From: Bradyrhizobium diazoefficiens USDA 110
Lineage (GTDB): Bacteria; Pseudomonadota; Alphaproteobacteria; Rhizobiales; Xanthobacteraceae
Assembly: GCF_000011365.1 (NCBI RefSeq)
Contig: NC_004463.1
Location: forward strand, 4,140,001-4,204,000
Length of the DNA: 64,000 bases
Reading direction: 5' to 3'
The notes under the pieces were generated by a model, which saw nothing but the letters and a program-made list of their open reading frames with translations, was not told the DNA's origin and made no database searches. A program made the translations under genes and the position numbers. This document shows positions 18,667 to 27,901 of this stretch, in pieces. Every line of letters begins with the position of its first letter. Positions within the stretch are counted from its first letter, which is position 1.

Positions 18667-19953
18667 CTATTTCAGCTTACCCGTGGACAGGTCCATGATC
18701 ATGCGCGTGGCCAGATAAAGCCGCGGCACGATGCTGTTGATCTGCACATATTCGGCATCGTTGGAGTGCGCGCCGAAGCCCGACAGGCCCATGCCTTCCA
18801 CCACGGCTCCGCTGGTCTTGAGCGCGGCAAACGCGGCGTCGGTGCCGCCGCCGGTCGCCTTCTCGTCGACCTTGAGGGACAGTCCGATCTCCCCATAGAT
18901 CGTCTTGCCGTAGGCCGCGACGCGGCGCGAGGCGTCGTTGGCTTCCAACGGCGGACGACGCACCTCGAATTTCAGCTCGACCCTGGAGTCGGGCAGCAGG
19001 CGATTCTTGATCTTCTCCTGCAGCGCCTTCTGCAACTCGTCGAAATCGGCGACCTTGAGCGCACGCGCATCGGCCTGGGCCGTGGCGTCGGCTGGGATGA
19101 CGTTGCGGTTGGTGCCGGCCTTGGAGACCGTCCAGTTCAGCTTCAGGCCCTGCTCTGGCTTGGACAGGTCCTTCATCTGCAGCACCTGGTGCGAGAGCTC
19201 GTACAGCGCGTTGACGCCGCCCTCGGGCCGCGCGCCCGCGTGCGAGGACTTGCCCTGCACCGTGAGATAGGCCGAGCCGATGCCACTGGTGGCGAGGCGC
19301 AGCGTGCCGTCGGTGCCGCCGCCTTCGAACGAGAACACCACGTCCTGATCCGCGGCGAATTTGGCGATGGTGCTGCGCCAGCCGGGCGAGGAGATCTCCT
19401 CGTCCCCATTGGTGAGCACCGTGAGCGTGCCGTAATCCTTGAAGTTGAGTTTCTGGAGCATCGCCACGGTATGGAGAATGAGCGCGACGCCCTGCTTGTC
19501 GTCGGCAATGCCGAGGCCGTAGGCCTTGTCACCGTCGACGCGGAACGGTTGGTCCTTCAGCATGCCCTTCAGGTACACCGTGTCCATGTGGGCGATCAGC
19601 ATGATCTTCTTGCTGCCGGTGCCCTTGAACACGGCGTGCACGGCCGGGCCGATTGTCTCGGGCGTGTCGTCGAGGCGATAGATGTCGGTGGGGTGCAAAA
19701 TCTCCACTGTGCCGCCGAGCTGCTTGAGCTGGCCGGCAACGCGCTCGGCAATCTTTTCCAGGCCGTCGACGTCCTTGCTGCCCGATTCGATGCCGACGAG
19801 ATCGCGCAGCGTGTCGAGCAGCGGCTGCTGCTCCTTTTGCGCCAATGCATGGACATCGGTCATCGGTTCCGCATGCGCAAACGTTGCGGCACATGCCAGC
19901 CAGAGCGATGCGATCAAGGGAGTGAACGACGGAGCAGGGTGCGATCGGGACAT
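18667..19953 (-). CDS. Exported M20-family carboxypeptidase (glutamate carboxypeptidase-like)
   Basis: A 428-residue zinc peptidase with a signal peptide (core PLIASLWLACAATFAHA). M20 metal ligands are visible: His in MLIAHMDTVY, Asp in LGIADDKQG, catalytic Glu pair in NGDEEISS, and the last His in GFGAHSNDAEY. A dimerisation (lid) domain lies between (GKSSHAGARPEGG). It resembles carboxypeptidase G2 (C-terminal glutamate or folate-type substrates). The periplasmic location next to TRAP permease genes suggests release of a carboxylate that is then taken up (inference). Start MSRSHPAP chosen for the signal peptide; a longer frame to 20034 looks non-coding. Confidence 0.88.
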   Translation of the reverse strand: MSRSHPAPSFTPLIASLWLACAATFAHAEPMTDVHALAQKEQQPLLDTLRDLVGIESGSKDVDGLEKIAERVAGQLKQLGGTVEILHPTDIYRLDDTPETIGPAVHAVFKGTGSKKIMLIAHMDTVYLKGMLKDQPFRVDGDKAYGLGIADDKQGVALILHTVAMLQKLNFKDYGTLTVLTNGDEEISSPGWRSTIAKFAADQDVVFSFEGGGTDGTLRLATSGIGSAYLTVQGKSSHAGARPEGGVNALYELSHQVLQMKDLSKPEQGLKLNWTVSKAGTNRNVIPADATAQADARALKVADFDELQKALQEKIKNRLLPDSRVELKFEVRRPPLEANDASRRVAAYGKTIYGEIGLSLKVDEKATGGGTDAAFAALKTSGAVVEGMGLSGFGAHSNDAEYVQINSIVPRLYLATRMIMDLSTGKLK

Positions 19954-20074
19954 GCGCGGCGGTCCATCAGTTGGAGGATGGCCCGGTATGCCCGTGTTTG
20001 CGGCGCGTGTCACGTGCGCGGACGCGCGCGTCATGAACCGCCGAGGCGGAACATGACGGCGATGGTCATGGCCG

Positions 20075-21676
20075 CTACTTCTGCGGCGGTCCGAGATCCA
20101 GCGGCGGCAGCTCGATCTGCGGCACCTCGATCTTGACCTTGTCGAGATCGACGTTGAGAGGCTTGTCGAGCAGGCCCGTCACGGTGATCGGGAAGATGAT
20201 CACGAGCATCACCATGATCAGCTGGAGGCCGATCCAGGGCATCGCGCCCCAGTAGATGTCGGAGCTCTTCACTTCCTTCGGCGCCACGCCGCGCAGGTAG
20301 AACAGCGCAAAGCCGAACGGCGGATGCAGGAACGAGGTCTGCATGTTCACGCAGAGCATCACGCCGAACCAGATCAGCGCCGCGTCCGGTCCCACCACGG
20401 GGGCGAGGATCTTCTGCGCGATCGGCGCGATCATCGGCAGGATGATGAAGGCGATCTCGAAGAAGTCGAGGAAGAAGGCCAGGAAGAAGATGAAGAGGTT
20501 GATGAAGATCAGGAAGCCCCAGACGCCGCCGGGCAGCGAGGTCAGGAGGTGCTCGAGCCAGACGCCGCCGGAGACGCCGAGGAACACCACGGAGAAGCAG
20601 GTCGAGCCGATCAGGATGAAGGTGACCATGCAGGTGAGGCGCATGGTGGACTGGTAGCCCTGCGTGATCAGGTCGCGCAGGTCGGGGATGCGCGCGGCCC
20701 GGATGCAGATCCACGCCACCGCCAGATAGGTAAGGGCGAAGGCGAGCTTGAAGATCAGGTTCTCGCTCATCATCATCGCGACGATGGTGCCGACGCCGGC
20801 GGCGATCACGCCTGTTATCAGGATCTTGCGGTCGGTCGAGGTGAAGTCCTTGTGGTGGATCGCGGCGAGCACGATGGCGCCGACGGCACCCATCGCGCCG
20901 GCTTCGGTCGGCGTGGCAAGGCCCATCATCATGGTGCCGAGCACGACGAAGATCAGCACGGCCGAGGGGATGATCCCCATCAGGCACTTCTTCCACAGCG
21001 GCCAGCCGGTCAGCGTGCGCGCCTCCTTCGGCACCGGCGGCACGTGGCCCGGCTTGATCAGGCCGAGGATGAACGTGTAGCCGGCGAACAGCATGATCTG
21101 GAACACCGAGGGGCCCCAGGCGCCGAGATACATGTCACCGACCGACTTGCCGAGCTGGTCGGCGAGCACGATCAGCACCAGCGATGGCGGCACCAGCTGC
21201 GTGATCGTGCCGGAGGCGGCGAGCACGCCGGTGATGTAGCGCATGTTGTAGCCGTAGCGGATCATCACCGGCATCGAGATCAGCGCCATGGCGATCACCT
21301 GCGCGGCCACCGTGCCGGTGATGGCGCCGAGGATGAAGCCGACGATGATGACCGAATAGCCGAGGCCGCCGCGGATCGGGCCGAACAGCTGGCCCATCGA
21401 ATCCAGCATGTCCTCGGCCAGCCCGCATCTCTCCAATATGGCGCCCATGAAGGTGAAGAACGGGATCGCGAGCAGCAGCTCGTTGGAGAGCACGCTGCCG
21501 AACACGCGCCCGGGAATCGCCTGAAGGAAGTTGAGATCGAAGAAGCCGAGATGGATGGCGAGGAAGCCGAAGGAAAGGCCGACGGCCGCCAGCGTGAAGG
21601 CGACGGGGAAGCCGATCAGCATCGCCAGAACCAGGCCGCCGAACATCAACGGCGGCATCATCTCCAGCGTAATCAT
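20075..21676 (-). CDS. dctM: TRAP transporter large permease subunit
   Basis: A 533-residue DctM subunit: an inner membrane protein with about 12 or more hydrophobic helices of the ion transporter superfamily. Family features include the N-terminal PPLMFGGLVLAMLIGFPVAF, GAITGTVAAQVIAMALISMP and ATPTEAGAMGAVGAI. It forms the Na+-coupled translocation path with DctQ. The length is at the long end (inserts near KIMLI...LVVL), as in the mannitol/chloroaromatic subgroup. It starts inside the end of dctQ (4-base ATGA overlap), so translation is coupled. Confidence 0.93.
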   Translation of the reverse strand: MITLEMMPPLMFGGLVLAMLIGFPVAFTLAAVGLSFGFLAIHLGFFDLNFLQAIPGRVFGSVLSNELLLAIPFFTFMGAILERCGLAEDMLDSMGQLFGPIRGGLGYSVIIVGFILGAITGTVAAQVIAMALISMPVMIRYGYNMRYITGVLAASGTITQLVPPSLVLIVLADQLGKSVGDMYLGAWGPSVFQIMLFAGYTFILGLIKPGHVPPVPKEARTLTGWPLWKKCLMGIIPSAVLIFVVLGTMMMGLATPTEAGAMGAVGAIVLAAIHHKDFTSTDRKILITGVIAAGVGTIVAMMMSENLIFKLAFALTYLAVAWICIRAARIPDLRDLITQGYQSTMRLTCMVTFILIGSTCFSVVFLGVSGGVWLEHLLTSLPGGVWGFLIFINLFIFFLAFFLDFFEIAFIILPMIAPIAQKILAPVVGPDAALIWFGVMLCVNMQTSFLHPPFGFALFYLRGVAPKEVKSSDIYWGAMPWIGLQLIMVMLVIIFPITVTGLLDKPLNVDLDKVKIEVPQIELPPLDLGPPQK

Positions 21677-22212
21677 TGGGTCGGCCTCTCGTACTTGGCG
21701 TCGATCGTCACATAGCCCTGGAGAGCCGCGATACGCTTGATGACCTCGGAAACACCCTGGAGCGCCAGCATCACGAAGCCGGCGGGGATCACGAACTTGA
21801 TCGGCCAGCGGATCAGGCCGCCGGCATTGGCAGACGTCTCGCCGACGCTATAGGCCTGCATGAAGAACGGCCAGGACAGATAGGCGAGCAGGAGACAGGA
21901 GGGGATCAGGAAGAACAGCGTGCCGATCATGTCGAGCCAGAGCTGGCCCCGCTCGGACAGGGTCAGGTAGAAGATCTCGACCCGCACATGCTCATTGCGC
22001 TTGAAGGTGTAGGCCGAGCCGAACATCACGAGGATGGCGAACATGTACCATTGCAGCTCGAGCCAGCCGTTCGACGAGTCGTTGAAGGCGTAGCGGATCA
22101 TGGCGTTGGCCGCGCTGACCAGGCACGCCAGGAGCACGAGCAGGTTACAGACGTACCCAATCTTTTCGTTGAGGGCGTCGATGGCGTTGCTCAGCGCCAG
22201 CAATGGACGCAT
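21673..22212 (-). CDS. dctQ: TRAP transporter small permease subunit
   Basis: A 179-residue DctQ subunit with four membrane helices (starting IGYVCNLLVLLACLVSAANA). Conserved features are the Trp/Glu-rich NGWLELQWYMFAILVMFGSAY and the Arg-containing NEHVRVE. It pairs with DctM. No binding-protein gene is in this two-gene operon; the TakP-like proteins at 12046 and 14419 are the nearest candidates. Confidence 0.93.
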   Translation of the reverse strand: MRPLLALSNAIDALNEKIGYVCNLLVLLACLVSAANAMIRYAFNDSSNGWLELQWYMFAILVMFGSAYTFKRNEHVRVEIFYLTLSERGQLWLDMIGTLFFLIPSCLLLAYLSWPFFMQAYSVGETSANAGGLIRWPIKFVIPAGFVMLALQGVSEVIKRIAALQGYVTIDAKYERPTQ

Positions 22213-22438
22213 CTTACTTTCTCTCCGTCGCGGCCTTACACTTCACGGAAGGCTTCAGCACGCATCGCTCGGCTCGCGTGCAAGATGCACACGACCGCAC
22301 GGATTGTATCCCGGAGCGATTGCGGCGTCAGTCCTCCCCTCGCGCCTTGCTGTCTTGACCGCGACCGCCAACGGGCGGGCCGGCTTATTGTTGCCGGGCA
22401 AGCAAAGGCGGTCGCACCAAATCAGTGGCGTCACGTGC

Positions 22439-22466
22439 CGTCAATTGGAAAATGGACAAATTGACG
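22439..22466. promoter_or_regulatory. Inverted repeat upstream of dctQ
   Basis: CGTCAATTGG and CAAATTGACG (9 of 10 paired) around 8 A-rich bases. It lies about 230 bases upstream of dctQ and 40 bases past the end of moaA. It could be a regulator site or a weak hairpin. The other sequence between 22213 and 22505 shows nothing further. Confidence 0.35.
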
Positions 22467-22505
22467 CGCCGTCAAAAGCTTAGGTTAGCGGAGCGGGGCC
22501 GATCC

Positions 22506-23540
22506 TCAGCCGCCGGTGACGCTCATGTGCCTGGAGACGCTGGGGCGGTTGTGGCGGCGGTCGATGATGAAATCGTGGCCCTTGGGCTTCAGCCCGATGG
22601 CGCGGTCGATCGCATCCGCAAGCAGCATGTCGTCGTCCGATGCACGCAGAGGTTTGCGCAAATCGGAGGCATCCTCGTGGCCGAGGCAGGTGTGCAGCGT
22701 ACCGGTGCAGGTGATGCGCACCCGGTTGCAGGATTCGCAGAAATTATGGGTCATCGGCGTGATGAAGCCGAGCTTGCCGCCGGTTTCGGCGACGCTGACA
22801 TAGCGCGCCGGCCCGCCGGTGCTCTCGGCCAGGTCCATCAGCGTGAATTGCTGGGCGAGGCGCGCGCGCACCAGCGACAGCGGCAGATACTGGTCGATCC
22901 GGCCTGCGCCGATCTCGCCCATCGGCATGACCTCGATCAGCGTCAGGCCCATGTTCTTGCCGTGGGCCCAGCGCATCAGTGAAGGCAGCTCGTCCTCGTT
23001 GAGGTTCTTCAGCGCCACCGCGTTGATCTTCACGGCGAGCCCCGCGGCACGCGCAGCCTCGATGCCTTCCAGTACCTTGTCGATCTCGCCCCAGCGGGTG
23101 ATCTCGCGAAACTTCTTGGGATCGAGCGTGTCGAGCGAGACGTTGATGCGGCGGACGCCGCAATCGGCGAGCTCCCTGGCATACTTTGCCAGTTGCGTGC
23201 CGTTGGTGGTCAGCGTCAGCTCGCTCAGGGCGCCGCTCGACAGATGGCGCGACAGCGAGCGCACCAGCGTCATCACGTTGCGGCGGACCAGCGGCTCGCC
23301 GCCGGTGAGTCGCAGCTTCTTCACGCCCTTGGCGATGAAGGCCGAGCAGAGCCGGTCGAGCTCCTCCAGCGTCAACAGGTCCGCCTTGGGCAGGAACGTC
23401 ATGTCTTCCGACATGCAGTAGAAACAGCGCAGGTCGCAGCGATCCGTGACGGAAACGCGCAAATAGCTGATGGTCCGCCCGAACGGATCGGTCATGGCGC
23501 TGGACAGCGCTGCGCGGGGGTTCGCGGAAGATCCGTTCAT
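22506..23540 (-). CDS. moaA: GTP 3',8-cyclase (molybdenum cofactor synthesis)
   Basis: A 344-residue radical SAM enzyme. With MoaC it converts GTP to cyclic pyranopterin monophosphate. The SAM-binding [4Fe-4S] motif is Cys35-Cys39-Cys42 ([11 protein letters not shown]). The second cluster is in [12 protein letters not shown] plus the Cys of HTCLGH. The C-terminal GG that activates the enzyme is present (SVTGG). Start MNGSSANP gives a 15-residue lead before the common MTDPFGR; ATG 23495 is an alternative. No other moa gene is adjacent. Confidence 0.95.
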   Translation of the reverse strand: MNGSSANPRAALSSAMTDPFGRTISYLRVSVTDRCDLRCFYCMSEDMTFLPKADLLTLEELDRLCSAFIAKGVKKLRLTGGEPLVRRNVMTLVRSLSRHLSSGALSELTLTTNGTQLAKYARELADCGVRRINVSLDTLDPKKFREITRWGEIDKVLEGIEAARAAGLAVKINAVALKNLNEDELPSLMRWAHGKNMGLTLIEVMPMGEIGAGRIDQYLPLSLVRARLAQQFTLMDLAESTGGPARYVSVAETGGKLGFITPMTHNFCESCNRVRITCTGTLHTCLGHEDASDLRKPLRASDDDMLLADAIDRAIGLKPKGHDFIIDRRHNRPSVSRHMSVTGG

Positions 23541-23660
23541 ACCAAATGCCTTGTCACTTACGGCGACGGGCGCACCTTTGCTTCAACGGTGCTCTGAATG
23601 CAATCTAAGCATCGGACGCGGCTAGGACAATCGGGTGGTATACGTAACTCAGCCCTTGGA

Positions 23661-24146
23661 TCAGCGCTTGCCCGCGTTCGGATCGGGAAATGGCGAGCCG
23701 GCGGCGGCCGGTTCGGCGGCCGCGGGCGCGGCTGCGACCGGTTTCGGCTTCTTCGGCCGGTGCGCTTTCCTCACCGGCTTGGGCGGCACCGCCGGCTGGA
23801 GTTCCGCAAACACCGGATTCGGATCGGTGGTGACCGAGGCGGGCGTGGTGAGATCGCCGGGGTTCTTGATGATGTTCACCGGGACGCTCGCCGGCTGGTA
23901 CTTGGGCAGCGCGAAGGCGACCGTGAACGGCGCGTCCGGGGCGGGAACCGAGACCGAGCAGGGGGTCTTGCAGCCCGGACCGAGCGAGGTCGAGGCATCA
24001 GCCCCCGGGGGATTGGATTCGAGCCGGACCTGAACGGTCGGGGGCGCCGATTTGAACATGTCCCAGGACATCGAGGAGCAGCCACCAAGACTTGTTGCCC
24101 CCAGGAGGCTCGCTCCCGCTAGCGCAATCGCGATCACACGACGCAT
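23661..24146 (-). CDS. Small lipoprotein
   Basis: A 161-residue protein with a lipoprotein signal: MRRVIAIALAGASLLGATS then the lipobox LGGC. A PEGA-like segment (VQVRLESNPPGADASTSLGP) with two cysteines (GCKTPCSV) is followed by a Pro/Ala/Lys-rich tail. It is probably anchored in the outer membrane, facing the periplasm. Function is unknown; the PEGA resemblance suggests a cell-envelope role (inference). Confidence 0.75.
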   Translation of the reverse strand: MRRVIAIALAGASLLGATSLGGCSSMSWDMFKSAPPTVQVRLESNPPGADASTSLGPGCKTPCSVSVPAPDAPFTVAFALPKYQPASVPVNIIKNPGDLTTPASVTTDPNPVFAELQPAVPPKPVRKAHRPKKPKPVAAAPAAAEPAAAGSPFPDPNAGKR

Positions 24147-24283
24147 CAACCACCCACTTCTACTGCGACGAACCGCCACATCCCGGGCGGACCTTAGGGA
24201 CGTCGCTGAGGGCAGGCAACCGGCGCGCCGCGCATAGTTAATAGTTGGTTAACGCGGGGGTATCTTCGCTTTTTGCTGAGATT

Positions 24284-24976
24284 TCAGGACCTTGCCGAAC
24301 CCAGCGGCGTCATCAGGCTGGTGGCTGCGGCCGGCAGGTCACGCATGTGATGGATCAGCCGGTCCGGCTTCAGCTCGGCGATCGGCACGTCCGTGTAGCC
24401 GAAGCTGACCCCGATCACGGGCACCCCGGCGCGCCGGGCTACCCCGACATCGGTTCCGGCGTCGCCGACCATGATGCTGGCTTTGACCTCGCCGCCGGCG
24501 CGGGCCACCGTTTCCCGGAAAATGGCCGGATCGGGCTTCTGGACGCCAAAGGTGTCGGCGCCGCAGATCGCCGCGAAGCGGCGGCTGAGGTCGAGCTGGT
24601 CCAGCAGGCGCTTGGACAGCCATTCCAGCTTGTTGGTGCAGACCGCCAGGCGATGGCCCTGCGCCGCAAAATGGTCGAGCGCGGTCTCGAGCCCTTCGAA
24701 AGGCCGGGATTCGACCGCGATATGCTCGGCGTAATAGGCGATGAAATCCGCCGTCATCCGGTCCATGTCCGAAGGCGTGACGATGCGGCCCTCGGCCTCC
24801 AGGCCCCGCTCGATCAGCTTGCGGGCGCCGGCGCCGATCATGTTGCGGGCTGACTGCATCGGCACGGGCGGCAGGCCTTCGCGGTCGAGCACGTAGTTCA
24901 ACGCGGTGATCAGGTCGGGCGCCGTATCCACGAGCGTGCCGTCGAGATCGAAGACGATGGTGTGAGGGGAGGTCAT
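24284..24976 (-). CDS. gph: Phosphoglycolate phosphatase (HAD family)
   Basis: A 230-residue HAD hydrolase with catalytic Asp10 and Asp12 in VFDLDGTLVDT, motif II Thr in CTNK, the motif III Lys region in VQKPDPAIF and motif IV GDAGTDV. The cap domain is the helical type of Gph. It dephosphorylates 2-phosphoglycolate (from Rubisco oxygenation or DNA repair). The start at 24976 (MTSPHTIVFDLD) fits the family. It is divergent from rpiA, and the pairing with a pentose phosphate enzyme fits carbon metabolism. Confidence 0.9.
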   Translation of the reverse strand: MTSPHTIVFDLDGTLVDTAPDLITALNYVLDREGLPPVPMQSARNMIGAGARKLIERGLEAEGRIVTPSDMDRMTADFIAYYAEHIAVESRPFEGLETALDHFAAQGHRLAVCTNKLEWLSKRLLDQLDLSRRFAAICGADTFGVQKPDPAIFRETVARAGGEVKASIMVGDAGTDVGVARRAGVPVIGVSFGYTDVPIAELKPDRLIHHMRDLPAAATSLMTPLGSARS

Positions 24977-25127
24977 GGTCCAAGCGCTATCGGTCCGGCC
25001 GTGCCGGCGCAAGGGGCGATGCCATAAGATCAGCTTATAGGCCTGTTCCCGCGCGGAAAACGAGGCTACATAGGCCGCCGCAAGCAACCTATCGGCGGCA
25101 CACTCTCAATTCAGGGGCGGGCGCATC

Positions 25128-25853
25128 GTGAACATGGACCAGTTGAAGCGGCAGGCTGCGGCGCGCGCCCTCGAGGAGGTGCGTGACGGCATGCAACTCG
25201 GGCTCGGCACCGGCTCGACCGCCAAGCATTTCGTCGAGCTGCTCGGCGAGCGCGTCGCGGCCGGACTCAAGGTGATCGGCGTGCCGACCTCCGAGGCGAC
25301 GCGCCTCGATGCGACGCGCTGCGGCGTGCCGCTGACCACGCTCGACGAGATCGATCATCTCGACATCACCGTTGACGGCGCCGACGAGATCGATCCCGAG
25401 CTCAACCTGATCAAGGGCGGTGGCGGCGCGCTGCTGCGCGAGAAGATCGTGGCGGCCGCATCGGATCGCATGATCGTGATTGCCGACGACACCAAATGGG
25501 TGCCGACGCTCGGCCGCTTTCCGCTGCCGATCGAGGTCATCCCGTTCGGGCTCGGGGCGACGCGCCGGGCGATCGAGACGGCATTTGCGCAGTGCGGCGT
25601 TTCCGGGCAAATGGCGGTCCGCAAGGCCAAGGGTGGGGACAAGGATGGCCACGTTTTCGTCACCGATGGCGGCCACTGGATCCTCGATGCCCAGCTCGGA
25701 CGGATCGTGGATCCGCCCAGCCTCGCCAAGGCGTTGAGCGCCATCCCCGGCGTGGTCGAGCATGGGTTGTTCATCGGCTTGGCCAGCTCGGCTGTTCTGG
25801 CGGGTGGCGAGGGAATTCGCGTGATTGAACGGCGAAAGCCGAAAGGAGACTAG
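25128..25853 (+). CDS. rpiA: Ribose-5-phosphate isomerase A
   Basis: A 241-residue isomerase interconverting ribose 5-phosphate and ribulose 5-phosphate. Signatures are [14 protein letters not shown], the catalytic Asp/Glu in [12 protein letters not shown], Lys in [12 protein letters not shown], and [12 protein letters not shown]. The start may be GTG 25128 or ATG 25134; the difference is two residues. It is the first gene of a plus-strand row with DUF2059 (two bases later) and gor. Confidence 0.95.
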   Translation: MNMDQLKRQAAARALEEVRDGMQLGLGTGSTAKHFVELLGERVAAGLKVIGVPTSEATRLDATRCGVPLTTLDEIDHLDITVDGADEIDPELNLIKGGGGALLREKIVAAASDRMIVIADDTKWVPTLGRFPLPIEVIPFGLGATRRAIETAFAQCGVSGQMAVRKAKGGDKDGHVFVTDGGHWILDAQLGRIVDPPSLAKALSAIPGVVEHGLFIGLASSAVLAGGEGIRVIERRKPKGD

Positions 25854-25855
25854 GA

Positions 25856-26407
25856 ATGAAGAGCGTTTTGAAATTCTTGCCGGCCGCGACCCTCGCTGCG
25901 GGACTGGCCCTCTCGGCTGCCCCGGCCATGGCGCAGCAGCCGGCGCCGGCCCAGCCCAAGGCCGCCGCGGCGCCGGCTCAGCCGAAAGCCTCGCCGGCGG
26001 CGGTTGCGGCGGCCAAGGAAATTCTGCAAATCAAGAACGCGACGGCGATGTATCAAGGCGCCGTGCCCGGCCTGGTCGAGAAGACCAAGATCGCGCTGAT
26101 CCAGCAGAACCTGAACTATCAGAAGGATCTCAACGAGGTGGCAGGGGTCGTCGCCCAGCAGCTCAACGGCCGCCAGAACGAGATCGGCGAAGGCATGGCG
26201 CAGATCTATGCCAGCGAGTTCACCGAGCAGGAGCTGAAGGACCTCGTCACCTTCTACAAGTCGCCGCTGGGCAAGAAGCTGATCGACGCCGAGCCGCGCG
26301 CCATCGGCCTCAGCATGGCCTTCATGAACTCCTGGGCCCAGAACTTCTCCGAGACCGTGATGGGCGCCTTCCGCGCCGAGATGCGCAAGCGTGGCAAGGA
26401 AATCTGA
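25856..26407 (+). CDS. DUF2059 exported protein
   Basis: A 183-residue protein. A signal peptide (MKSVLKFLPAATLAAGLALS, cleavage after AMA) is followed by a Pro/Ala/Gln-rich stretch and a C-terminal DUF2059 helical domain (about 80-170) with YASEFTEQELKDLVTFYKSP. It is periplasmic, function unknown. Two bases separate it from rpiA and AAAGGAGAC precedes the start, so it is in the same operon. The conserved link to rpiA and gor is known only as neighbourhood. Confidence 0.88.
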   Translation: MKSVLKFLPAATLAAGLALSAAPAMAQQPAPAQPKAAAAPAQPKASPAAVAAAKEILQIKNATAMYQGAVPGLVEKTKIALIQQNLNYQKDLNEVAGVVAQQLNGRQNEIGEGMAQIYASEFTEQELKDLVTFYKSPLGKKLIDAEPRAIGLSMAFMNSWAQNFSETVMGAFRAEMRKRGKEI

Positions 26408-26453
26408 CAGTACCTATCTCATAGGGAGTTCCTGAAAGAGGTCGGAGTGGACA

Positions 26454-27842
26454 ATGGCTGAATTCGACGTCGACCTCTTTGTCATCGGTGGTGGTTCGGG
26501 CGGCGTGCGTGCCGCCCGCATCGCGGCTGGCCACGGCGCCCGCGTCATGATCGCGGAAGAGTACCGCATGGGCGGCACCTGCGTGATCCGCGGCTGCGTG
26601 CCGAAGAAGCTGTTCGTGATCGGCTCGCATGTCCGTCACGAGATCGAGGACGCCGCCGGATTCGGCTGGACCATCCCGTCCATGAGCTTCGACTGGGCGA
26701 CGCTGATCGCCAACAAGGACAAGGAGATCGCGCGGCTGGAGGCGGCCTACACGACGAATGTCGAGAAGTCGGGCGCGCAGATCGTCAAGAGCCGTGCGGT
26801 GATCGAGGACAAGCACACCGTCCGCCTGCTCGAGAACGACAGGAAGATTACAGCAAGATACATTTTGATCGCCACCGGCGGCGCGCCCAACCATGGCGCC
26901 TCGATCCCCGGCATCGAGCACGTGATCTCCTCCAACGAGGCGTTTCACCTCAAGACGCTGCCGAAGCGGATCGTGATCCAGGGCGGCGGCTACATCGCGC
27001 TGGAATTCGCCGGCATCTTCGCGGGCTACGGCTCCGACGTCACCGTGATCTATCGCGGCGACAACATTTTGCGCGGCTTTGACGAAGACGTTCGCACTCA
27101 CGTTCGCAGCGAGATGGAGAAGCAGGGCATCACCATTCTCACCGGTTGCACGGTGGCGAAGGTCGATCGCCATGGCGAGGAATTCACCACCCATCTGTCG
27201 AACGGCTCGAGCGTGGCTTCCGACCAGGTGATGTTCGCGATCGGCCGTCATCCTTCCGTCGCCAATCTCGGCCTGGAGAAGGCCTGCGTCGCCATCAATC
27301 CGAAGAACGGCGGCATCGCGGTCGACCATTTCTCGAAGAGCTCGGTCGACAGCATCTATGCGATCGGCGACGTCACCCATCGCCACAACCTGACGCCGGT
27401 CGCGATCCGCGAGGGTCATGCGTTCGCCGACACCGTGTTCGGCAAGCGCGAGGTGAGGGTGGATCATGCCTATATCCCGACTGCAGTGTTCTCGCAGCCG
27501 GAGGTTGGCACCGTCGGTCTGACCGAGACCGAAGCGCGCGCGCAGTTCAGTCACGTCGACATCTACAAGACGACCTTCCGCCCCATCAAGGCGACGATGT
27601 CAGGCCGCGATACCCGCGTGCTCATGAAGCTCGTCGTCGATGGCACGTCCGACCGCGTGCTCGGCTGCCACATCGTCGGTGACGCCGCCGCCGAGATCAC
27701 CCAGGCGGTCGCGATCGCGGTGAAGATGAAGGCGACCAAGGCCGATTTCGACGCGACCATCGCGCTGCATCCGACCGCGGCCGAAGAGCTCGTCACCATG
27801 CGCACCCCGACCGCGCGCCACGTGCGTCAGGCGGCCGAATAG
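26454..27842 (+). CDS. gor: Glutathione-disulfide reductase
   Basis: A 462-residue FAD enzyme that reduces GSSG with NADPH. The FAD motif is GGGSGGVRAARIAA, the redox pair Cys43/Cys48 is in GGTCVIRGCVPKK, and the NADPH fold starts IQGGGYIALEFAGI. The second FAD contact is IYAIGDVTH, and the C-terminal HPTAAEEL carries the catalytic His-Glu. The plant/bacterial form of the motif (CVIRGC) fits Gor more than lipoamide dehydrogenase. It is third in the rpiA operon; position suggests coupling of NADPH production and thiol redox. Confidence 0.94.
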   Translation: MAEFDVDLFVIGGGSGGVRAARIAAGHGARVMIAEEYRMGGTCVIRGCVPKKLFVIGSHVRHEIEDAAGFGWTIPSMSFDWATLIANKDKEIARLEAAYTTNVEKSGAQIVKSRAVIEDKHTVRLLENDRKITARYILIATGGAPNHGASIPGIEHVISSNEAFHLKTLPKRIVIQGGGYIALEFAGIFAGYGSDVTVIYRGDNILRGFDEDVRTHVRSEMEKQGITILTGCTVAKVDRHGEEFTTHLSNGSSVASDQVMFAIGRHPSVANLGLEKACVAINPKNGGIAVDHFSKSSVDSIYAIGDVTHRHNLTPVAIREGHAFADTVFGKREVRVDHAYIPTAVFSQPEVGTVGLTETEARAQFSHVDIYKTTFRPIKATMSGRDTRVLMKLVVDGTSDRVLGCHIVGDAAAEITQAVAIAVKMKATKADFDATIALHPTAAEELVTMRTPTARHVRQAAE

Positions 27843-27850
27843 CGGCGTTG

Positions 27851-27873
27851 GGCGGCCCTGGGCGGGGGCCGCC
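27851..27873. terminator. Stem-loop after gor
   Basis: GGCGGCCC and GGGCCGCC form an 8-bp GC stem, nine bases past the gor stop, between convergent gor and catalase genes. No long T-tract. Confidence 0.55.
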
Positions 27874-27901
27874 TTGACGTTGTCGATGCTGCGACGCCGG
27901 T

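Noticed and set aside
20324..21715. 463-residue plus-strand frame antisense to dctM
   Set aside because: Composition is the mirror of a membrane protein gene; no domain.
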